Shown in pieces: positions 57,031 to 64,000 of a stretch of DNA of 64,000 nucleotides. Source of the stretch: Isoetes taiwanensis (lineage: Eukaryota; Streptophyta; Lycopodiopsida; Isoetales; Isoetaceae). The notes under the pieces are model-generated. The model was not told where the DNA came from. It saw only the letters and a list, made by a program, of their open reading frames with translations, and searched no databases. Both the position numbers and the translations under genes were made by a program. The stretch is taken from assembly GCA_021234155.1 (NCBI GenBank), contig JAJEKV010000020.1, positions 18,221,018 through 18,285,017 on the forward strand. Direction: 5' to 3'. How positions within the stretch are numbered: the stretch's first letter is position 1; each line of letters begins with the position of its first letter.

Positions 57031-58843
57031 TGATTTGATATCTTTGTTAAGAGAATTCAGGGATGTTTTGGCAAGAAATTACAAAGAATTGAAAGGCATT
57101 CCACCAGAGGTTGTGGTTCATACCATTGATTTGAAACAAGGATCAAAACCAGTCCAACAAGCTCAAAGGAGAATGAGTCCAGCAATAGAGGAGCAAGTAA
57201 AGGTTGAAGTCATGAAGTTTTTGGAGGGGGGATTTATTGTACCAGTGCCAAATTCAGATTGGATCAATTCTATTGTACCAGTGAGAAAGCCAAATAACTC
57301 AATTCGAGTATGCATTGATTACAGGGATTTCAACAAAGCTACCAAAAGAGATCATTTTCCTACACCATTCATAGACACTTTGTTGGATATTGTTGCAGGA
57401 AATCAGGCTTATTCTTTCTTGGATGGTTACTCAGGATATAATCAAATCCAAATCTATCTACCACATCAAGCAATGATGGCTTTTTGAACACCTTTTGGCA
57501 TCTATGCTTATAAGGTATTACCTTTTGGCCTCACAAATGCTCCAGCCACATTTCAACGAGCTATGACATATGCTTTTCATGATATTTTAGACTTTTTGAG
57601 AGTCTTTATAGATGACTTAACAGTGTTTTCGAATCCAAGAAGGGATCACTTGGATCATCTCAGAAAAGTTCTTGAAAGATGCCGATTGTATGGCATAAGT
57701 TTGAATCCTGCTAAGTGTATTTTCTTCACTAGAGGAGGAAAACTATTGGGCAATTATGTTTCAGAAAAAGGATTACAAGTGGATCATGGTAAGATTGCAG
57801 CCTTGGAGAAGGTCAAACCACCTACAAATGTATCCCAAGTGAGAAGCTTATATGGCCAACTCAGTTTTAGTAGGAGGTATTTGCACAATTTTGCTAAAAT
57901 AACCCAGCCACTTGTGGATTGTATGAAACCAGGGCAGATTTTTAGATGGAAGGAGCACGCTCAAGAAGCATTTGAATGGTGCCTTGGACAATTGAGAGAG
58001 AGAACTTTGCTGATTCCTCCAAGAATGAGTGAGCTATTTCATTTATTCTTTACAGTTTGGGACCAAGCTTTGGGTGTCACACTATGTCAGAAAAATCAGC
58101 AAACGCATTATGATGTGAATTACTATGCTAGCAGGTTGTTAACTCCACAAGAGCAGAAATGGACTCATGTGGAGCATCTTGGGTTGGCATTGAAGTGGGT
58201 CTTGAATAAATTTAGACATTATCTTCTTCCTTCACAATGGAATTCAGCAAATGTACAATATGTTTACATTCATATGGATGTGAACCCATTGCCATGCATT
58301 TACAACAAGACTGTCCAAGATCCTAAGTTTACGATATGGGCTCTTATCATACAAGAATTTGAGTTGAAGTAGTGTGTTAAGATGGCTCAAGGAGCTCATA
58401 ATCCAAGTTCCTATTTGAGTAGTGGTACTGAAATAGAAACAGACCAGCAAGTAGCATCTCAGGATAATGGAGTATTACAGGGGTTCATTGAGACCGTGGA
58501 TCTTTGGTATGCCAATATATACAGGTATTTACAAGATCAGACTTATCCTTCATCATTTTCAAAGCAACAAAAGCGTGCTCTTAGAGTATGTGGTGCATGA
58601 AGCTATTCTTTATAAGAGGACTATGGAAGGTCTCTTATTAAGGTGTGTTGCTGGTCAGCAAACTCATGATTTGTTGCATCAAGCACATGATTGTCAGGGG
58701 CATTTTGCAGCCAGAACCACAGCTAGGAAGATCCTTCATTGGGGATATTATTGGCCAACTCTTTACAAGGATACTAGAGACTTTGTTAGCAAATGTGAGA
58801 AGTGTCAAAGGCATAAACAATTAACAGGCCACAATAATATGCC
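57010..58843 (+). pseudogene. H reverse transcriptase, RNase H and start of integrase
   Basis: RT: LREFRDVLARNYKEL, VQQAQRRMSP, IRVCIDYRDFNKATKRDHFP, YSFLDGYSGYNQI, stop TGA at 57485-57487, YKVLPFGLTNAPATFQRAM, then RVFIDDLTVFSNPR (catalytic FIDD, about 57602) and LNPAKCIFF. The second RNase H reads ALGVTLCQKNQQTHYDVNYY and LLTPQEQKWTHVEHLGLALK (about 58060-58200). A stop at 58370 and a frameshift precede the integrase zinc finger (HDCQGHFAARTTARKILHWG, KCEKCQRHK, about 58690-58815). It is truncated at about 58843. Confidence 0.85.
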
Positions 58844-61645
58844 ATTCCTAGGATAAGTCCTATGATAGGCATATACTCGAAGTGGTGTTCTCATTGAGCT
58901 TTGTAAAACATTGAGTACAAATGGAACCCTCACTAGGGATAGATAAGTTCGGAAATATGAACTTTAAATGCTCCGAAACTAGACAATCATCGAGAGCATG
59001 ATAATACTGAAGAATACAACATAAAAGATGGTTTTATCCGCCAATTGGTCGATGCAAAGATGAGAAGACCTGGTGACTGCTCCTCATCAGATTGAAGAAC
59101 CGCGCCTTCTTAGGTTTTTGAGGAAAACCCAAGCAAATAATTGAAGCGCGACCCCCCGCACTCGGCAACCACAAGACCTTAAAAAATCCTGCAGAGTCAA
59201 GGCTGAAAGAAAAAATAACCCGTCAATGAGTTAGATGCCGTAGGCAAGGAGACTCGAAGGCTCCAGGGCCACGCCGAGAAAGAAACAACAGCCGACCAGT
59301 CGGGAACCGTCCACGGAATGACCATCGCGGGAAAAAACAACCGATTAGTGCTGCCTCGGAGGCTACAGCGCCATGCCGAGAAAAAAGAATAAATATGATC
59401 TGGAGGCAACAGCGCCACGCCGAGAGAAAACATGAATAATAAATATTGACTCAGAGGCTACAATGCCACACCGAGAGAAAACATAAACGAATAAATAAAA
59501 TACTGTCTTGAAGGCTACAACGCGGCTGCCTTGAAGGCTACAATGCGGCGTTGAGAAAAAGAGATGTCACAAGAATAGAAGGCCACTAAGCCACACCATA
59601 GACTGAACACCAACCCACAAAAAATTATATGAAAAAACTTTGATATGACAACAAGCTGAAGAAGGGAGAGGCTGGCGGGAAATTTTCACTTGACATGTAT
59701 TGACACGCACACGGAGTAAACTAATAAGTACGCCTCAGAGGCTACAAAGCCATGCCGAGGCCATAAAGAATGCACATTTAAAGGACATAGAAAAAAAAAA
59801 TAACGAACACGATCAAATGCAAATAACCATCACGGGAGGGAGGGTGAGGGAAACTGATAGGATAGAGAAGAAGGAGAAATCTAGCTCAAGAGAACGCCGA
59901 TGATAGAACAATGAAGAGAGGCTGAATAAATAGGAGGAGTGACAAAGGGACGTCCCCATCCAAGGAATGTCGGTTCTATTGCTGTCCCAATAGAACCGTG
60001 GCATTCCTAGGATGGGTCCTATGATAGGCATATACTGGCCGATAGAAGAGGAACAAAACTCAAAACTACTCAGCATGGAGACTGAAAAGAAGAGAAGCTA
60101 AAGAGAAATATAGTATAAAGAAAAGGAGAAACGAGTCTACGAGGGACACTGGAAAAGAATGCACAGAAAAGGCTGATGGGACAGCGGAACAAAATGGATC
60201 TGAAAATGGCAACACCAAAGGCATAAGAACAGACAGAACATCGAAAGAGAAGATGGGAGGAATGACGAGTGAAGAAGAACACAAAGAAAGGAAGGACATA
60301 ATACGGCAGAAAGGAGCCAGGTAAGTGGGAGCCAGAACGGATAGTGGCATGGGAAACAAGGCGACTAAGAAACCATGCAAGTGAAGCAAAGTAAAAGGTC
60401 AGAATAAAAAAGAGTGGAAAAGAAAAAGTGGAGAAGGTGGACGGGGATAAAACTCAGCAGGAAAAGCGGACGGAGAAAAGGAAACAATGATTCTACCTAA
60501 AACCTAAGAATGCAAAAATAACAGGACGTACAAAAAGAGAAAGCAAACAATGCAGCAATGTAGCGAAAATGGGAGCCTAAGAAAAATAAAACGACCAAAA
60601 TATTAAAGGAAGAACTAGACATTAGAGTACCAGATACTAGAAGACCTTCGAAAATTCCACGAGGGTGTCAAAACTGGATGAGGGACGAGGCAAACAAGAC
60701 AGCTAGAGTGAGTTGAGGAATTCTAACAAAAGAAGAAAATAGAGCAAAGGTGCACATAAATGCCAAAAGATGCACATGAATGATAAATTATACCAAGTCG
60801 ACCAATGTAAAGAAGATAGAAACATAGAAACCGGAGTAAAAGAGCAAAGAATGCTCAGGTCATAATTCTACGGAGCACTTAAAAATATAAAAATCACTCA
60901 CAAAGTACTAACGAAGCAGAACAATGGAATTAAAGGCACAAAGTACATGGGCAAAATAAAACTAATAGAATTAAAAGAAAAACAAATTGAAACTATTGAA
61001 GTTTAACCGGAAAAATCACATCGAGAAACAAAAAGACGGACCAATATAACTAAATTTCATAGGAATACAAAGTAACTAGAATAATGACATTAAGAGGCAA
61101 AATACCTTAATCAGAGAGCAAAAGGGCATCCCAGAAGGGATAACCGCAAAGAATGGGATGCAAAAGGATGTCTATGCCGAGTGAATCAACTAGAACAAAG
61201 AGCTACCAACATGGGACAAATGGGCAAAGGCACAAAGGAATAACCTACCTGCATGAAGCAAAAATTGACACGAAGCAAAATACTAAATGAATTACAAGAG
61301 CCAATGGAACAAATGGCTTAACGAAGTGAAAAGGAACAAATCAAGCAAAAGGACAAAAAAAGGAACAAAGACATGGAAACAAACCTACGACAAAAAAGAA
61401 ACCATGTAATACAAACATCATCACCCAGATGTATATGACCAAAAAATGGAACAAACATACCATGTTGAAGACCAAAAAGAGACTAAACGAAACTATAGAG
61501 AGCCCAAGAATTGACGAGATGAAAATATCGAATGTGAATGTCATCCATGACGAACCTGGGGTATGATCAAACTCAAGAGGAATACGAGTCAACGAATAGA
61601 AGACAATCATATAGCCAAAAAATGTAAATCAAAATTAAAAACATG
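58844..61645 (+). other. A-rich non-coding repeat region
   Basis: No gene recognised in 2.8 kb. It opens with CATTCCTAGGATAAGTCC and TATGATAGGCATATACT, which recur at 60002-60036, and contains a family of hairpin-forming 26-bp repeats (59253-59759) and an imperfect palindrome (about 59957-60016). From 60050 to 61640 the plus strand is strongly A-rich; reading frames there lack family features. It may be the interior of a non-autonomous transposon. Confidence 0.5.
59253..59759. repeat. Seven copies of a 26-bp hairpin-forming motif
   Basis: Copies start at about 59253, 59355, 59400, 59450, 59507, 59530 and 59734. The clearest (59355-59380) begins CTCGGAGGCTACAGC and ends GCCATGCCGAG, so CTCGG pairs with CCGAG and GGC with GCC. 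Several variants change on both sides of the stem. The middle copies are about 50 bp apart. Confidence 0.8.
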
Positions 61646-61825
61646 ATCCCATCGATCCGAGACATCGGATCGCCATTCTAGAATGGGACGAGCATGCATG
61701 TTTTGCATGCATGCGGGCGGCGCATGCCCGTTCTGGTTGGGAGTTCGCTATTTTAGGCGCGTTTCTGCTTCGACTTCTCATCGGCGCTTCCTCTTCTCTC
61801 TCAGCAGTACATTATTCTCTTTGAA
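61646..61825 (+). repeat. 180-bp direct repeat, copy 1
   Basis: Begins ATCCCATCGATCCGAG and is nearly identical to 62007-62186. It contains palindromes GATCCGAGACATCGGATC, CATTCTAGAATG and ATGCATG...CATGCAT, and an ATTCTCTTTGAA end. Confidence 0.9.
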
Positions 61826-62006
61826 TTGTTTCCAGGCAGGGGAGGGGCTTCTTCCTGCCTGGTTTGGCCAATTTGGCGTTTCTTTCATGCTGTCCTTTCT
61901 TGGCCTTTAGCCTTCATCCTGTGACCTTCGTCCTCGATCCTAGTTTGTTAAGGAAGTCCTTTGGTATTCGGGCGGTTTGTTGGTTTCATGCGAGTCCCAT
62001 TCTAGA

Positions 62007-62186
62007 ATCCCATCGATCCGAGACATCGGATCGCCATTCTAGAATGGGACGAGCATGCATGTTTTGCATGCATCGCGGCGGCGCGATGCCCGTTTCCGTT
62101 GGGAGTTCGCTATTTTAGGCGGCGTTTACGCCCGACTTCTCATCGGCGCTTCCTCTTCTCTCTCGCAATACCTCATTCTCTTTGAA
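62007..62186 (+). repeat. 180-bp direct repeat, copy 2
   Basis: Second copy of 61646-61825, with changes mainly around the GC-rich CGCGGCGGCGCGATG part. The distance between copies is 361 bp. Confidence 0.9.
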
Positions 62187-62369
62187 CCCACCCTCCCCTT
62201 CTTTGTTATTGTATTTTTATCGCGTGGCACGCTACAGAATCAGCCCCCTCCACTCGGGAGGTTTGTTTTGTCTTGTTGTTTTGTTGGTGATGTGCGTGTA
62301 CAAAGTTAGCGAGCGGCATCTGTTTTGACTTTTCCATTCTTGGGTTTTGGGAGCGATTTTTATGCCTTA

Positions 62370-62525
62370 CGTTTGTCCAAGCCCCTTGCCGAAGGCTTAT
62401 CACTAGGGTTTTTCCTCGAAAACCCGAAAGGGCTGGTTTTTAATCCCGGTGATAAGCTTTCTACAGTACATTAGCCCATCTCTATTAGCATTGTATTTTG
62501 TTGGGGTCCAAATGATATAATTGGA
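62370..62525 (+). mobile_element. LINE-like 3' tail
   Basis: GGGTTTTTCCTCGAAAACCC and the following bases up to GGGGTCCAAATGATATAATT resemble the 3' UTR of the LINE at 32281-32400 (TTTTTCCCTTGAAAACCC, CACATTGTATTGTGTTCCAA). A stem (GCTTATCAC at 62395-62403 with GTGATAAGC at 62450-62458) flanks this. No ORF2 precedes it, so this is a tail-only or internally deleted copy. Confidence 0.55.
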
Positions 62526-62659
62526 TTTTTCCTTTATTTTTATGGGTAGTTCGTGATGTGTGCGCTACACACTATCCACCATTGTAGAAAATCCGCTGAG
62601 ATGAATGAGAAGCAAGTCGGCGGTTTGTTGGTTTCATGCGAGTCCCATTCTAGAATCGA

Positions 62660-63688
62660 GATTGTTTGTGATGAAATGTGGATGATTGGTCATGAACCAA
62701 CGGTTGACAAAAATGTAGAACAGGACATTCATCAAAAATACAAGTAACTAACTATAGCAAAAATGATGGCATAGAGATCCCAAACCCCATACAAGCATGT
62801 GCAATGCCACTTGTAATAATGCCTAAGCACTCTCTTAGCACTTTGTGGATCAACACCCTAAGCTAAAAGCACAAATTCGATAAGAACTCTAGAGAAGATG
62901 AAAACCTATCCTATACTACGATCTAGTCAAAATGAGATTAAACAACATGCCAAACCTTAGCCTAAATTTATTCACAAAAATGACAAGGAAAGAAAGTGCG
63001 GAATCTAACAAAGACACAAGGGAACTAAATGAAAGATGTCAGAAAATCTCCTCATTATGCATACACACATATATGGGACCCATGCATAGATTCGGAAATG
63101 AATAAATAGACAAAGTAAATAGGAGAGACTAACTTATGGAAATGAAAATATGCATGTGTGTGTATCCAGCATAAATGCATTAACATGAGCATGAAAAATG
63201 GAAATAAACATGCATAGGAACCAACTAGATAGGAGAAAGTGAGCCTACAAGAAATGAAAGCATGCATATGCACGTATAATGACGATGGGACCCATGGGGC
63301 AAATGTACTTACTTGGTATAACATGACTCACGAGTCCAAAATAATCTCTGACAATGTTCATGGTATAAGGTGTAAAACAATGTAAAACAGATGGAGCAAA
63401 AAACAAGATTGTAGGAGCAAATAGAACAACCCCGGAACAAAGGGAATAAGCATGACAAAAAAAGAAGCTAACATGACTAAAAAGACAAATGGACGAATAT
63501 ACAAATTTTGAATCAATACCAGGATGCATGCCACATTGCAAAGAGCATACATGCACCACCCCTCGCCAGACATCTAGCCAATTAGAACAAGCACCATACA
63601 AGCATCAAGATGCCTACTAACATGCAAAGTGCATAGCCATAAACACCCATGCTGATGACAAGGGGACAAAAAACCCATGCATAATGAT
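62660..63688 (+). other. Unassigned A-rich stretch
   Basis: No gene or clear repeat seen. It contains many ATGCATG/CATGCAT words. Minus-strand reading frames here are hydrophobic but low-complexity and not convincing. Confidence 0.4.
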
Positions 63689-63746
63689 ATATGCTTTGTG
63701 GATTTTAGTTCTGCTTTTGATACAGTACCACGCGAGCTTCTTTGCC
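63689..63746 (+). pseudogene. LINE RT fragment, cut by hAT
   Basis: Reads ICFVDFSSAFDTVPRELL, the RT A-motif (VDFSxAFDTVPR) of a plant-type LINE. Sequence is lost at 63747 where a hAT end starts. Confidence 0.75.
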
Positions 63747-64000
63747 AGGGTTTCCCTTAAGAAAAACTTTTAAGTGGGTAACTTTAGAACATTTGGCGAA
63801 TTTCAATTTTGAAGGTTAGTTAATAATGGCGAATATTTTGTTTTCTTATGTTTTGACATAGTGTTGAAGGCGAATTTTCAATCAACATAATGGAAAATGT
63901 TCTAAGGCATGGGGTTCTTTGATGTCGCATTTCTTATTGGTAATTGGAAACGGAAAATGTTTCTAAGGCATGGGATTCTTTGATGTCTCATTATTGGTAA
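63747..64000. mobile_element. Start of a second hAT transposon, runs off window
   Basis: CAGGGTTTCCCTTAAG at 63747 differs by one base from the terminal repeat of the hAT at 40029, and further in both share words such as GGTTAGTTA and TTGGCGAATTT. The interrupted LINE frame supports an insertion. A tandem duplication of about 55 bp (GGAAAATGTTCTAAGGCATG and variant) fills 63889-64000. The other end is beyond the window. Confidence 0.75.

Larger units (their letters stand above)
51364..58843 (+). mobile_element. Ty3/gypsy retrotransposon H, 3'-truncated
   Basis: 5' LTR, gypsy-type PBS, gag, protease, extra RNase H, RT, RNase H and integrase zinc finger in that order on the plus strand. It stops at about 58843 after the integrase HHCC motif, so the integrase core, PPT and 3' LTR are gone. 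A solo LTR is inserted in gag. Confidence 0.85.

Noticed and set aside
59253-59759. CRISPR array
   Set aside because: Repeat units differ from each other, spacing is uneven (about 23-204 bp), no cas genes exist and the host is a eukaryote.
60066-63601. Hydrophobic minus-strand ORFs of 70-118 residues
   Set aside because: They are low-complexity readings of A-rich DNA, with no conserved motif, no plausible splice context and no agreement between neighbours.
1-64000. tRNA or rRNA genes
   Set aside because: I saw no cloverleaf with conserved TTCGA/GGTTC boxes or ribosomal RNA sequence; the tRNA-like words found are primer-binding sites next to LTRs.

Overview
The window looks like nuclear DNA of a land plant or close relative with large, transposon-filled introns. 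AT-rich spliceosomal introns, Ty1/copia and Ty3/gypsy elements of plant type, plant-like LINEs and hAT transposons support this. The host gene belongs to a family best known from cyanobacteria and photosynthetic eukaryotes. With DIRS-like and Merlin-like elements also present, I would guess a bryophyte, lycophyte, fern or gymnosperm, but the sequence alone does not settle it.

The main result is a real host gene that is invisible as open reading frames because its exons are short. It runs on the + strand from before base 1 to a stop at 27998-28000. Thirteen exons can be joined in frame (1-75, 1659-1709, 7933-8054, 10328-10408, 10467-10537, 10831-10934, 11012-11076, 27212-27242, 27324-27389, 27456-27498, 27637-27692, 27825-27882, 27948-28000). 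They total 876 nt and encode the last 291 residues of a coenzyme F420-0:gamma-glutamyl-ligase-like protein. Seventh visible intron (11077-27211) is about 16.1 kb and holds a nest of transposons. Introns 2 and 3 hold LINE, copia and hAT debris.

Inside the 16-kb intron, a minus-strand copia element (A, 11349-24504, LTRs at both ends) is broken by a plus-strand copia (B, 14394-19334), an LTR fragment (E, about 19335-19960) and an intact-looking 2.9-kb non-autonomous LTR element (D, 20261-23145). Downstream, still within the intron, is a Merlin/IS1016-type DNA transposon (24739-26182) whose transposase is broken only by an 11-bp and a 2-bp duplication.

From 28 to 64 kb I see no host gene. In order there is a DIRS-like RT/RNase H remnant (28900-30420), two LINE fragments in opposite orientations (30990-32420), two diverged long LTRs (32855-37694), and a minus-strand gypsy element G (gag-pol 48780 to 37830). 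G is split in its RT by a 5.63-kb hAT transposon (40029-45658) with a perfect 8-bp target duplication. Then come tandem repeats and a 23-bp perfect hairpin (50.3-51.1 kb), and a plus-strand gypsy element H (51364 to about 58843) carrying a 1.68-kb solo LTR in gag. The remainder is A-rich repeat DNA with hairpin-forming motifs (58.8-61.6 kb), a 180-bp direct repeat plus LINE-like tail (61.6-62.5 kb), and a LINE RT fragment cut by the start of a second hAT copy at the window end.

Both gypsy elements carry an extra RNase H domain between protease and reverse transcriptase, besides the usual RNase H after RT. This layout, the Merlin element in a plant intron and the hidden host gene are the observations most worth following.
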